A stretch of DNA of 64,000 bases from Zantedeschia hybrid cultivar (Eukaryota; Streptophyta; Magnoliopsida; Alismatales; Araceae), in the NCBI GenBank assembly GCA_030544215.1, contig JARZZO010000006.1, forward strand, positions 50,010,501 to 50,074,500. Reading direction: 5' to 3'. A program made the translations under genes and the position numbers. Of this stretch, positions 21,484-33,866 are shown piece after piece. The first letter of the stretch is position 1. Each line of letters begins with the position of its first letter. The notes beneath the pieces are model-generated. The model was not told where the DNA came from. It saw only the letters and a program-made list of their open reading frames with translations, and searched no databases.

Positions 21484-22829
21484 TGTGAGTGCTTAAAATA
21501 AGTGTGTGATTATCATGAAAAACTATATTGTTTAAGTGCAAAATAAACCTATTAAAAAGAAACTAAGTGATGTGATCGCAAGAAACTTTTGACTTAAAAG
21601 TTTCTAAAGAAAGAGTTTGATCGCCTACCTGTTTGGATGTGGGAGATATTGAATTCTTGGTTCCCCTCCTTCAGCCGGCTGAAGAAAGAGAACACTTTCT
21701 TGTCTTTGTTCTTACTTTGATTGCTGTTGAGTTCTTGAGGATCGTCCAGAGTCTTTGTTGTTTGCTATTGATTTCCTCCCTTGATTTTTCTTTGTAGCTT
21801 GTAGGAAATAAAAAAGAAATAAAGGACAATGATGAGAACTTTAGGAAAAGGTAGTATCCATTCCAAACAAAGTTTTAAACATGCAACTAAATAGAAAACT
21901 CACTTGTTGAGTGGTCTTTGAAACCCCTTAATCAAATAGGTTTTGAAAAATGATGCTAGTGTTGTGTGTGTTGCATGGAGTGATGTAATGAAATTGTAAG
22001 ACTAGTGAGGATGAAAAATGTAAAAAAAAAGAATGCAGAAATTGAATTGAAGGCTAATGATGGATGGCCCCTGGAAGCCTTGGTCTTGGACAGATGAACA
22101 ATGGACGCCGACTTCTGGAAACAGCAACACTTCATCGTTTGGACGTCGTCGCTTCAATTTTCTATGTCACTCTGATCACTTCAATCACTAACTCTGTCAC
22201 CCATTCAAGAGGCAGGGTATTTATAGACTTCTTTGCGTCCGCGGATTTACATGGAGAAATCTTGAGATTTATCCATCTTAACCAACAGATAAATACAGAT
22301 TAATTCATCTTTATCTGTAATTATCTAAAACGCGTCGCCCATGGAAGACGCCTTTCAGACTGATTAGGATAAAGATAAACATCCGGAAAAAATTTATCTT
22401 TATCTATAATTAGCTAATACGCGTCGTTACCTGAAGACGCCTTTCAGACTAATTAAGATAAGGATAAACATCCGGAAGAGAGGCAGAAACAACTTAGGAA
22501 CCTAAAATGCGTCGTGCCTTAAAGACGTCTTTTAGTTAATTAATCAATTAATTTAAATTCAAATTTTAAACATTAAAATAGGTATAAACTCTAAATAGCG
22601 TCTACCCAAGTCGACGTCTTTTAGACTTCTTTATATTTTAACTGAAATTTGAGTTAAAATTAATTTAATTGATTAACTTAAATCATGTCTGCTTGACCCG
22701 ACACTTTTTAGATAATTAACCCAAAAAAATCAATAAAAACTAACCAATGATTAAATATCAGACCATTCTGAGGCATTATTATATGATATGAAATTTACTC
22801 GAAATGATGTCAAAATTAGCGTGTCTACA
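21484..22829 (-). repeat. 3' LTR of Tat element 1 (1346 bp)
   Basis: The plus strand begins TGTGAGTGCTTAAAAT and ends GTGTCTACA, so in element sense the LTR is TGTAGACA to TCACA. The neighbouring bases on the internal side read GGTGAGGCAGC on the minus strand, a purine-rich priming tract. GCGTC/GACGC foldbacks occur at 22326-22360, 22423-22452, 22500-22535 and 22588-22625. Confidence 0.92.
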
Positions 22830-25077
22830 GCTGCCTCACCTTGGCATCGTCTTTGCAAGGGAGTGAAATGAAATGGAATGTACTGAAAAGGTGATGCCAA
22901 GGTGTGATGAGACACGCTCTCAACATCACATGATTGGAATTTTTCTCAAAATCATCGATGAAGATAGCTCAAAGAGATCAATGGAATCAATCCTGTCTGG
23001 ATGAGGTAGACAAGGAAATAAAATAAAGTCGATCAACCTCTACGGAGTGGGAAGTACCCCAGGTCGTAGACACTGTAGGTTTCATCATGGGGAGCGTTTG
23101 CCAGCCAATGTGGACGTGCTGCAGCCATGATGGATCTTAAAAGAAAACAAGAAATATTGGATAAAGAGTCCAAGAAAGGATAGAATTCCAAGGATATCTT
23201 CAACCGAGCCTCAAAGATAATCAAGATACTTAATTCAGAATGGAATATTTCATATCGTATTTGAATTATTTGATTTAATGGTCTAAAACTTAATCAGTAA
23301 TTAATCCTTATTACAGTGATTTCAAAGTCCTATATTATGCATGCTAGGCTAAAAGAAAAATATAAAGTCAAATAAAATATAAATTAATCAAGGATAATAT
23401 TGTTAAATTGTCATTAATGAGTCAAGATACCAATTCCTGTAATCCAGTGCTAAGCCAAAGTTCGTTTATCTACGCACTGTTTCACAAAAGTGGAACCATC
23501 CTCCTCACTAATTAACAATCCAACGGCCTATCTGTGTGATTAAGAATTCTCTGGAATTATCACTGTTTTTGTTGTAGGGGAACTCAAATTCTAGTTTCAT
23601 CAAAACCACAAGGTCTTTGATATAGTCTAATAAATACTTAACATATAGTAATGCAAATGATTTACATGAAATAGTACAAGAGTAGAAATAACCGTCTTTT
23701 TAGCCACGATTGAGACTTCATAAACTCCCATAATGGGATCTTCTTGATATTTGAATTTTTTTCTGAAACGCGTCGTGTCGCGTCGACGCCATTAATCCAA
23801 CTAAAACGCGTCGCTGTTTAACGACGTCTTTCATTCGCAGAAACAGGTTCTGGCTATTCTCTACTTAGATTCCAACTCTTTTCATGCCTTGTGTCCTGTA
23901 TATGACTTGAACAAACAGGTTAAGCATCTATTCAGGCTTAGCCCCTTGCCTGACCAAGTAAATGGTCGATCAATTTTTTTTCTTAGGGGAAGGGTCAAGG
24001 GGCATAGCCTTTATTAACAAAGGTAATATGAATAATCAAACAGTAAGCAAAATGCAACATGCAAGCAGACAAATGCTCACTGAAAATAAAAATAATGAAG
24101 CATACCAAATGTAATAAGCAAATGCTAATTGAAATATTTTTGTTGTTTTGAAATATGTATTTTTTTGGGTTTTGAAATATGTATATTTTTTGGCTTTTGA
24201 AACATGTACTTTTTTTTTGGATTTTGACATATGTATTTTTTTTGGATTTTTGAAATATGTATTTTTTTTTTTGGATTTTGACATATGTATTTTTTATTTA
24301 TTTTTGAAATATGTATTTTTTTTTTTTTAAATATGTATTTTCTTTTTGAATTTTGAAATATGTATTTTTTTTGGATTTTTGAAATATGATGTGAACTAAA
24401 AGACCAGCATGGTACTCAGATCAAAAGATCATATTCATTTATTAACTTAATTCCCAAATTGTTCTTCAATAATTTAACTTAAACCCATCGTGTTTGAACT
24501 TGTGTTTCCATTCGTGATCCCATTTGATGATTTGACCCTTAGTCAATCTCGGTCGTTCCTCAAGTTTGGAGTACGCCTCTTTAGAAAGAAAGGAAGAATT
24601 GGTTTAGAAAGCCCATGAGAAGGTTCCGGAGACCTAAAAAGATGTTCATTTCTTACCCTAATATCTGTTGGAGTTCGGTCATTTTCTTTCCGGAGTATTT
24701 ATCGACCTTGCATTCCCTTTTGTTTCATTTCATGGCCTTGATGTAATGTTTGTGATGTAATGGCCTTTTGATTTGACATTTGGCTTTTGCCTTTGTTTTG
24801 CTTTTCTTTGGGATTGATCTTCCCCCTTTTTTTTGACGGCCTCCTACTAAGATGGCGGGTACTCTTGGTAGTCTATTCTAAGCCTCGTTCCGACATCATG
24901 GGCTGAGTGCAAAAACAGAATTTTACTTAAAAAGAATGATTTGTACTTTACACTTTCAGTCGAACTTTCGGTATTCCTTAGGTCTTGGCATCTCTTGTTA
25001 CTCACGAATCAAACGTGTCAGTGTGTGTAGTAATGTGTTTGGAATTAAATTATCCAGACTGATAAGGAAATTTGAAT
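22830..25077 (-). other. Long 3' noncoding region of Tat element 1
   Basis: No coding frame is recognisable in these 2.2 kb. The first 930 bases are clearly related to 51880-52795 in Tat element 2, and 23890-25077 to 62400-63090. Where element 2 has its 9.5-kb antisense cassette, element 1 has only about 130 bases (23760-23890), including two GCGTC/GACGC foldbacks at 23768-23850. Confidence 0.8.
24131..24390. repeat. T-rich minisatellite in the 3' region of Tat element 1
   Basis: Units of about 25-32 bases containing TTTTGAAATATGTATTTTT repeat roughly nine times with variable T runs. The same position in Tat element 2 (62690-62935) carries a related array with TTTTGAAATATCCATTTTT. Confidence 0.88.
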
Positions 25078-25231
25078 TTATAAATTTTCTGATTCCACTG
25101 GTCTTTGTACCATACTGATTGACTCTTTAACATAAGGATAGTATTTCTTAAGATGCAAACCGTTCCAGGGGTGAGTTAGCTCTTCTCCTTCTGCATTGAC
25201 AAGACGATAAGTGTTACTAGGAAAAGCATGT
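25078..25231 (-). pseudogene. Tat integrase C-terminus, separated from pol by the Athila insertion
   Basis: The minus strand encodes HAFPSNTYRLVNAEGEELTH then PWNGLHLKKYYPYVKESIS, the usual end of Tat pol (PWN-LKKYY), closing with a stop at 25078. It follows directly on the fragment ending at 37167. The target duplication CATGT (25227-25231 and 37167-37171) marks the split. Confidence 0.9.
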
Positions 25232-27330
25232 TGATAAAGTGTTAAATTGATCATTTAAGGGCAACCATATGCATCATACTCATGTTTTTATCTGCAAAAT
25301 AGCATGAAATGATAGATAATTGTGTAACAAGTCCAACGATACCAATTTCATCAAATTCTGACTTAAAAACATCGTCATTTCATGTGATTAAAGGAGCATA
25401 GCGCATTTGCGATTTTTCGACAAAACCAAGACGAAAGGAATAAATATGATGATATTTTTATGATAATGCGCTAAATTATATTTATTTTATGTGAACAGGA
25501 CATGCCGATGATACAGTGCAGCTGGTGGAGTTTCCGGAAATTTGGGGGAGGTCTAGTATGCGGATTTCAACTAAAGTAGGGGTAAAAATGCAATTTGATT
25601 CCTTCCTTCCCTGGAGTTTCCCAAAACCCACTATTTCCTTCCTTCTCTCCAATTTCCCAAACTGCAGTCCTACTTCTTCTCCAATTTCCCTTCCCGCACG
25701 CACTCCTCTCTATATATATTTCACCCTCTCTTCTTTTCTAAGAAAAAAATCGGAACCCGGCAGTTTCTCTCCTTCTCCCTCTCGGTTTCCCAGCACGATT
25801 TAGCCTCTCTTTCTCTCCACTATTCCTCCTCTCTCCCCAGGTTTTCCAGCATCTCTCAGTTTCTCTCAGTTTCTCTTCTTCCTCCCTCTCCGGTTTCTCT
25901 TCCTCTCTCTCCAGTTTATCTTCCTCTCTCTCAGCCGCACTCTTCCTCCTTCTCCGGTTCCTTTTCGTTCTCTCTCTTTACGTTTTCTCCCCAAGCTCTC
26001 CCTCTCTCTTCTCTCCCCATTTTCTCCTCCTCTTCTTAATCTCTCCCTTGCTGTCTCTCTCTCTACCTCCCCTCCTACCCGGCAACCTCCTCAAGTTCCA
26101 CCGGCCAGAAGCTTCACGGCACATCCCTCCTACCCTGCACCAGCCAGCAACTTCACTGCCACAGCTCCCACGCACCTGAAGTTCCTCCAGCTGTCCCAGC
26201 AACACCCCACGCAGTAGCCTTCACGCATGCAACACCCCACGCAGCAGCACACCAGCGCAGTCTTCACAGCAACTTGCAGCAAGCCCACCGCAGACAACAC
26301 TCCACGCGCCAACCTGCCGCACCGGTTAGCTGCTCCTCCACAGGCCACCGCAGCCCAAGCAGCTCCACTCGACAGGCTTCCAGCCGAGTTTATCTAGCAC
26401 CGCCGGTCTCCTCCATGCATACCTGCACGTAGCCGACCTTCACGCATGCAGCAAAGCCTTCTAGCTCCACGCGTGCGCATGCATGCTCGGGTGAAACCCG
26501 GTGTCCCTACACGCACCAGCATCGAACCTGCAAGCATATCCGGCAGCCTCCTACTATTCTCCACGCACCTGCTGCACCTTCAGCGGCAGCAACCCAACCT
26601 GCAGCAACCCCACTGTCTGTGCGCCAACAGTTTTCCAGCACCTTCAGCGGCAGCAACCCAGCAGCAGCAGCCGGCAGCTTCATCCTTCACCCAGCGCATG
26701 TCCCGTGAACATGCAGCAGCTGGCCTTCTCCAAGCTCTCCCAGCGCATGCATACGCGTAGCCGGCTGAAGCCCTCCACGTAGCCTGCTCTTCCAGCACCG
26801 GACCACTGCGCCATACCTTGCTCTCTTCTTTTCTTTCCCCTATTAGTTTAGAATTAGGTTAATTACTTAGGGTTAGTTAGTTGTTATTTGATATTTTGAT
26901 TATTTAGTTTAAGTTTATTAAACAATTAAACTTTGTAATCTGTTTCATAATTTTTAGATAATTCATGTTTTCTACGTAGTTAAATTTTAGTGTCTTTGTC
27001 ATAGATTTTAGTTGTGCTTATTTTTTATAAGAGTTTGTGTTTAATTTCTGAAAAAGAAAAGAAAAAAAGACTTGTTTGATTTAAGTAATCCTATTTTTAG
27101 GTAACATTAGTTAACTTAATTTTAGTTTAATTAAGTAATAATTAGTTTCCTTAAATTTTAACTTATTTTTAGATTAACTAAAGTCCAAAGTTTTCTAAGT
27201 TAAAATTCTACCTCCTTGTGGATCGACTCTGACTCACCACTGTTAATTTTTAAAATCTGATTTGAGTGAGCCGGATAAATTTAGATTGAACGTTTTTATG
27301 TGTTTAATGACGCACAATTCGAAACGATCA
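25232..27330 (+). repeat. 5' LTR of the Athila element (2099 bp)
   Basis: It begins TGATAAAGTGTTAAATTG and ends AACGATCA, six bases before the primer site. A TATA-like string, TATATATATTTC, at about 25711-25722 is followed by a pyrimidine-rich tract (25750-26080), consistent with the LTR promoter. GC-rich open frames at 25978-26798 recur in the other LTR and are not supported as genes. Confidence 0.93.
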
Positions 27331-27335
27331 ATTTT

Positions 27336-27353
27336 TGGTGCCGTTGTCGGGGA
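27336..27353 (+). promoter_or_regulatory. Primer binding site of the Athila element, tRNA-Asp type
   Basis: TGGTGCCGTTGTCGGGGA differs at two positions from the TGGCGCCGTTGCCGGGGA form usual in Athila and related elements. It lies just inside the 5' LTR. Confidence 0.88.
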
Positions 27354-28272
27354 GTTAGATTTTTAATTTTGATTATCTTGGATTTAGTGTAATTAGTCTT
27401 TAGCTAACCTTATTTGTCTTATTTTTGCAAGTATATTGAAAAAAAAAAAAAAAAAAAAAAAGCGAAATCATGGTCAGTGTGTTCCAACTTTCTATGTTTC
27501 AATTTCCTTATTTTAGTTAGTTTCCTTTTTTTGAAGTTTCTAGTTTAGATAGGTTTCCATTAACTAAAAAAAAGAAACAAAAAGAGGAACATCCAAATTT
27601 AAAAACTTTCATTGCCAAGATTAGAAACCTTCCATGCTAGGCATTCATCATCCTAGGAAAGCATGAGTTAGTTTCGTTTCACAGTTATTTCCATAAATTG
27701 TTGAAGATTGCGGAGGAAAGGTACGTGTTTCAATTTTAGCAAGTCATTCATGATTGCATCAACACACCTTGCATTGATTTGTTGCCTTGTATTGCATTCA
27801 AAAAGACTTTAAGGGCAGCAACTTTAACCACATAAGGTAGGGATTTGATCACCCTTCCTTAGCCCACAAATCACCTTCCTTGCATTGGCATTTCCTAATC
27901 CAATTAAAAGCAAGTCGAAAGAGAATCTAGGGTTTACACCGTGAGTGGTTTAAATCTCGGGTTGCCTCCATTTTTGGCAACGGTGTCTAGGCTAGAGGTA
28001 GAAAGGCAAACGTCTAAGCAGGAAAGTGGTTCTCTAATTAGGTCCCTACGAAAGTAGGGGGAGCCTCCCACTACCCCACCTCTTACCTGGCCGTTGACTG
28101 ATTGTGGTTGTGACTCGAGGTGGACTCCATTCACCTTGTAAGAAAATTCACATAGAGAGTCTAGGTTAACATTAGATCATCAGGATAATTTGTTTGCCAA
28201 AATTGTTTGCATTTAAAAAAAAAAAAAAACAAGAAATAGAAAACAAAATCCTCTCTCCATCAGTCCTAGTGC
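27354..28272 (+). other. Athila leader
   Basis: Untranslated leader between primer site and gag. It contains two poly(A) runs, of about 23 (27440-27462) and 14 (28216-28229) bases, and no supported gene. Confidence 0.75.
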
Positions 28273-30590
28273 ATGCAAGGTAGGAGATCTCAAAATCCTA
28301 ACCTTCTAAGACCACTTGCTGAAATAGAAAGAATCCTACATCAAAGAAATCCAACACAAGATCCAATGGCTGATAATCAGGACCTACCAAAGCAAATGAA
28401 GGACTATTTCATTCCAAATCGATATCAACCTTCATCATGTATTCATCTTCCTCAGAATCCAGCCAATCAATATGAAATCAAATCTAGCACCATTCAGATG
28501 CTCCCATCCTTTTATGGGAATACTAATGAAGATCCTTATAAGCATCTGGATGAATTCCTAGAAATCTGTTCCACGGTGAAAATCCAGAATTTCACCGATG
28601 ATGGCCTTAAATTGACCTTATTTCCCTTTTCATTAAAGGACAAGGCTAAATATTGGTTGGGAACTATAGGAAGGCCCATTAGGACATGGGAAGAGATGCA
28701 GAAAGAATTTCTCAAGAAGTTCTATCCCATCGGGCGGACCAATACCATGAGAAGGGCCATCACGAGTTTTACCCAAACTCCCGGGGAATTGATCCATGAA
28801 TCTTGGGAAAGACTGAAAGAATTGCTTAGAAAATGCCCTCATCATGGGCTTTCAAAATGGCAAATTGTCCAAGCATTCTATGAAGGATTGTCTGAACAGT
28901 TCAGACAGATGGTGGATGCTTCATGTGGAGGGGCATTTATGATGAAAAATGAAGATGAGGCCTATGATCTGTTTGAGATGTTAAGTGAAAATTCCATTAA
29001 TCATGCCTCATTATCATCTTATAAAAGGTCTGTTGGGCCATCTAAACGGACTGGAATGTATGAACTTAAGGCCCGTGGAGAGCCCGAATCTAGAATGGAC
29101 ATAAATCTGATTAATCAGAAGTTGGATAAGGTAGACATCTTGGCCCAGAAACTAGACCAACTCCTGGCCTTAAACAAGCAAGAGCTTACTTACCCAACAC
29201 AATCTAGTCCATATGAAGGCCCATCCTCTGCTAATCATGACATTTGTGCCTTATGCGCAAGTCCAACCCATCAAGTGAATGAATGCCCAACTGCGGCCCA
29301 ACTTCCACCATTCATTTAAGAACAAGTTCAGGCTGCCCAGGGATTCTCCAGGCCCAATAATGATCCATTCTCAAATACTTACAATCCTGGCTGGTGAAAT
29401 CACCCTAATTTCGCTTGGAAGAATCAGCAGGCCCCATTACCAATGTCCAATCCTCCCATGCATCAAGCCCCAAAGCCACAGAATTCATTCCAACAGCAAT
29501 CTAATTTCTATGGAAATGTTCAGGCTAGGGGATCTCAAGCCCAGTTTTCTCAACAGGCCTAGTATCAATCAGGTCAATCGGCCCCGTATCAATCAGGTCA
29601 ATCGTCCCAATATCAATCAGGTCAATCGGCCCAGTATCAATCAGGTCAACTGGCCCACTACCACTCATTCCAATCAAGACAGCCAACCCAATACCATCCT
29701 CCACCCACTTACCAACAACCTCCTCAGCCCAACTTTGATGATAGATTCACTCAACTCCAACAACTGATTTTGACCCAGCAACAATCCATTGCTAAGTTGG
29801 AAAGTCAAATGGGCCAACTAGCTGAGGCCGCAATGAGAAGAGAAGTAGGCCAACTTCCTAGTCAACCCGTTGCCAATCCAAGGAATCAACCTCCGGGTTT
29901 TCCAAAGCAATCGGGCCTTTTACCTTAGCCTGGCCCGGTACCACAACCTAAAGGGCCACAATTTGAGAATGCTAAAGCCATTTCAGCCCTTAGGAGTGGA
30001 AGAAGTTTAGAAAAACCACATGCAGATGGAGAGTTAGCTAAAGGTTCCATTGATGGGCCTCAGGAAATTGAAAGTGAGAGTGAAGATGAACCCATCATGG
30101 AGAAGTTGGAGGAGGATCTGAAAGAAAAAGGGAAGATTGATGAAGGCCCAAGTTCTTATAAACCTAGGGTGCCATTTCCTAATGCCTTGTTAGCTAAGCC
30201 CAATACTAGGAAGAAATTGGCCCATAATGAGGAGTTGTTGGATTTGTTCAAACAAGTCCAAATTAATATTCCCCTCCTCGATGCCATCAAGCATGTGCCA
30301 GCTTATGCTAAGTTTCTCAAGGAATTATGTACTCCACGAAGAGAATCTAGAATGGCACCCGAAAATGTTCGGCTTTCTGAGGATGTTAATGCAATTGTGA
30401 TGAATCATTTACCCAAGAAGTTAAAGGATCCTAGAGCACCTCTAATTTCATGTGACTTAGCTGGAGTTACATTTGATAGAGCTTTATTGGATCTAGGTGC
30501 GAGTGTAAATCTATTGCCAACAACCATTTATGAGAAATTTGATATTGGAGAATTAAAGCCCACATCCATCATCAGGTTCATGATTGTTAT
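28273..30590 (+). pseudogene. Athila Gag and start of protease, four in-frame stops
   Basis: The frame starting at 28273 carries the Athila capsid domain: LPSFYGNTNEDPYKHLDEF, TDDGLKLTLFPFSLKDKAKY, WEEMQKEFLKKFYP, FTQTPGELIHESWERLKELL and CPHHGLSKWQIVQAFYEGL. A Cys pair (CALCASPTHQVNEC) follows near residue 325. In-frame stops lie at 29317 (TAA), 29395 (TGA), 29560 (TAG) and 29926 (TAG); the frame is otherwise continuous to 30590. A Gln/Ser-rich repeat (YQSGQS units) lies at 29560-29650. Protease appears near 30445-30540, with DLGASVNLLP as the active site. Just after GELKPTS a deletion and frameshift remove the following protease segment, and pol resumes in another frame. Confidence 0.92.
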
Positions 30591-30596
30591 TTCCCC

Positions 30597-33500
30597 ATGG
30601 ATTTTCTTATTCTAGATATGGCATTACCTGAGGAACTCATTCACACCCCGATCATCTTAGGTCGTCCATTCTTAGCCACTGCCAAAGCTAATATAAATTG
30701 TAAAGCTGGCATAATGGACATTTCATTTGGGGGTCAAAAGGTCCAGATTAATGTCTTCAAAGCATCTCAATACCCATATCATGAAAAAGAATGCCACACT
30801 ATTAATATATTGGATAATCTGGTTGAAGAAAATGAGATGTCCACATATGACCTTTTGGAGGAAGCCAACACTTTAAAGGACTCTCCTGGCCCATTAACAT
30901 CTTGGCCCAAGGTTGAACCTTTACCAGCCTTACAGTCTAAGCCCGCTTTGCCATCTTTAGAGGACCCTCCTGAGCTTGAACTCAAACCATTACCTGAGTC
31001 TCTCAAGTATATCTTTTGGGGCCCGGACCAAACTCTCCCAGTCATCATTGCGGCAAATCTCACATCGCCGCAGGAGGCCCAATTAACCGAGGTCCTCAAA
31101 GACCACAAGGGTGCCATTGGATGGTCGGTGGCAGATTTAAAGGGAATTAGTCCGTCCATTTGCATGCATCATATCTATATGGAAGAGAATTCTAAGCCCA
31201 ATCGGGAGATGCAAAGGCGGCTTAATCCCAATATGAAAGAAGTAGTGAAGAAGGAAGTTGTGAAATGGCTGGATGCGGGTATTATTTACCCAATATCAGA
31301 CAGTAAATGGGTCAGCCCAACTCAAGTGGTACCCAAGAAATCTGGATTAACAGTTATTAAGAATGATCATGGAGAAGAGGTACCCACTAGGCTCACTACG
31401 GGATGGAGAGTGTGCATTGATTACAGAAAGTTGAATCTCATGACTAAGAAGGACCACTTTCCACTCCCATTCATGGACCAGATTCTGGAAAAGTTATCGG
31501 GCCAGAAGTACTTCTGTTTCTTAGATGGGTACTCCGGGTATAATCAAGTGGCCATTTACCCGGAAGATCAAGAAAAGACCACCTTCACGTGCCCATATGG
31601 CACGTTTGCTTTTAGGAGAATGCCATTTGGATTATGCAACGCACCAGCCACATTTCAACGGTGCATGATGGCTATATTCTTCGATATGGTGGGAGAATTC
31701 CTCGAAGTTTTCATAGATGATTTCTCAATCTTCGGGGATTCTTTTGAAAATTGCCTGGAAAATCTTAAACAGGAGCTCGCACGATGCATAGACACCAATC
31801 TGATACTTAGTTGGGAAAAGAGCCACTTTATGGTTCGGGAGGGCACTGTTCTAGGCCACATTGTGTCTGAAAGGGGGATAGAGGTAGATAAAGCTAAGAT
31901 CGATCTCATATCCAATCTTCCTCCGCCCACCTCGGTCAGACAGATCCGTTCATTCTTTGGCCATGCCAGTTTCTATCGCCGGTTTATCCACAATTTCTCT
32001 CAAATTGCCCGGACCCTAACTCTTCTCTTAGCTAAGGATGTCTCGTTCCAAATGGATGAATCTTGCATCAAGGTATTTAATTCTCTGAAGGAATCTTTGA
32101 CCAAAGCCCCGATTCTTCAATCTCCAGATTGGTCTTTACCCTTCGAAATCATGTGCGATCCCTCTGATTATGCTATCGGTGCAGTTTTGGGACAAAGAAT
32201 CAACAAATGTCCCGTGGTGATATATTATGCAAGTCGCACCCTTGCAGATGCTCAAATGAATTATACCACCACAGAAAAGGAACTATTAGCCGTGGTTTTC
32301 GCCCTAGAAAAATTCAGATCTTATCTTTTAGGGGAAAAAGTCATAATCTATTCTGATCACTCAGCTCTGAAATACTTGTTGACCAAGAAGGATGCAAAGC
32401 CTAGGCTTATTAGATGGATCTTACTCCTCCAGAAATTTGATTTGGAAATTCGGGATAAGAAGGGTTCTGAGAATGTGGTAGCTGACCACCTGTCCCGAAT
32501 TCCGATATCTGAAAGTACACCGATCACTGATTCCATTCCTGATGAGCATCTACTGACCATTTCCCATACTGTTGCACTTTGGTATGCTCACATTGTCAAT
32601 TACAAGGTGACTAATCAGCTTCCGGAAGGATGGACCAAAAGTGAAAAGGACAAATTCTTTTCTCAGGAAAAATATTATTTCTGGGAGGATCCTGAATTAT
32701 TCAAATTTTGTCCTGATCAAATCATTAGGCGATGTGTTCCTGAAGAAGAACAACAGAGTATTCTTAACTTCTGCCATAATCTGGCCTGTGGGGGCCACTT
32801 CTCAGGAAAGAAAACTGCAACCAAAGTCCTACAAAGTGGTTTTTACTGGCCCACACTTTTCAAAGATGCCCATGAATTTAGCAAAACTTGCCTCCGATGT
32901 CAGACCGTAGGAAATATGGCGAAAAGGGATATGATGCCACTCAACCCAATCTTAGTGGTTGAAGTCTTTGATGTTTGGGGAATTGACTTTATGGGACCTT
33001 TTCCACCCTCTTTTGGACATACATATATTCTGGTAGCGGTGGATTATGTCTCAAAATGGATTGAAGCAGTAGCCACCCGAACCAATGATCATAAAGTGGT
33101 CATTAAATTCGTTTAGAAGAATATTTTTTCTCGGTTCGGGTGGGCTAAAGTTATCATAAGTGATTGGGGAACGCATTTCACGAATTACCAATTTCGAGCT
33201 TTGCTTAAGAAATATGGGATTAATCACAAAGTAGCCACCCCTTATCACCCCCAAACCAGTGGCCAAGTGGAAGTTTCCAATAGGGAGATCAAGAATATTC
33301 TGCAAAAGTCTGTTAGGCCCGATAGAAAAGATTGGTCTGAAAGATTGGATGATGCTTTATGGGCCTATCGGACCGCTTACAAAACACCTATTGGCATGTC
33401 TCCTTATCACCTGATTTTTGGAAAAGCGTGCCACCTTCCGGTGGAATTGGAACATAGGGCTTATTGGGCTATCAAACAAGTCAATCTAGACCTAGCCCAA

Positions 33501-33866
33501 GCTGGTTCCCACCGAACCTTACAACTGAGTGAGCTGGAAGAGTTGTGCAACGAGGCCTATGAAAATTCAAAGATTTATAAAGCCAAAACTAAAGCTTTTC
33601 ATGATAAACATATTGTAAGAAAATTCTTTCTTCCAAATCAGAAAGTTTGGCTATTTAACTCTAGGCTCCGCTTATTTCCAGGAAAACTGAAATCCAGATG
33701 GGATGGACCATTCGTGGTCGTTAAAGCCTTCGACCATGGAGCCGTCAAAATTCTGAATCCCAAGAGTGGGAACACTTTTACTGTTAATGGTCAACGGTTG
33801 AAACCATTCATTGAAAATCTTCAAAATGAGCCACCTGAATCCATAGAACTGAGTGACCCCCACTAA
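30597..33866 (+). pseudogene. Athila protease tail, reverse transcriptase, RNase H, integrase
   Basis: The frame opens in the protease tail (PIILGRPFLATAKANI). RT blocks include WVSPTQVVPKKSG, GWRVCIDYRKLNLMTKKDHF, FLDGYSGYNQVAI, FAFRRMPFGLCNAPATFQRC and active-site FIDD (31710-31721). RNase H shows CDPSDYAIGAVLGQ and TTEKELLAVVFALEKFRSYL. Integrase has an H-H-C-C finger (HNLACGGHFSGKKT, CLRCQTVG) and a core with D in WGIDFMGPF. An in-frame TAG (33114-33116) interrupts it; the same frame then gives ISDWGTHFTNYQF (second D; the usual R or G is W) and HPQTSGQVEVSNREIK (E). The C-terminus reaches PGKLKSRWDGPFVVVKAF and stops at 33866. Only one stop separates it from an open pol. Confidence 0.95.

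Noticed and set aside
24131..24390. Phe/Tyr-rich plus-strand frame resembling a membrane peptide
   Set aside because: It is a translation of the T-rich minisatellite and has no start context.
25978..26798. GC-rich open frames in the Athila 5' LTR (rich in Cys, Ala and Gln)
   Set aside because: Both strands are open because of base composition, the same frames recur in the 3' LTR, and there are no domains.
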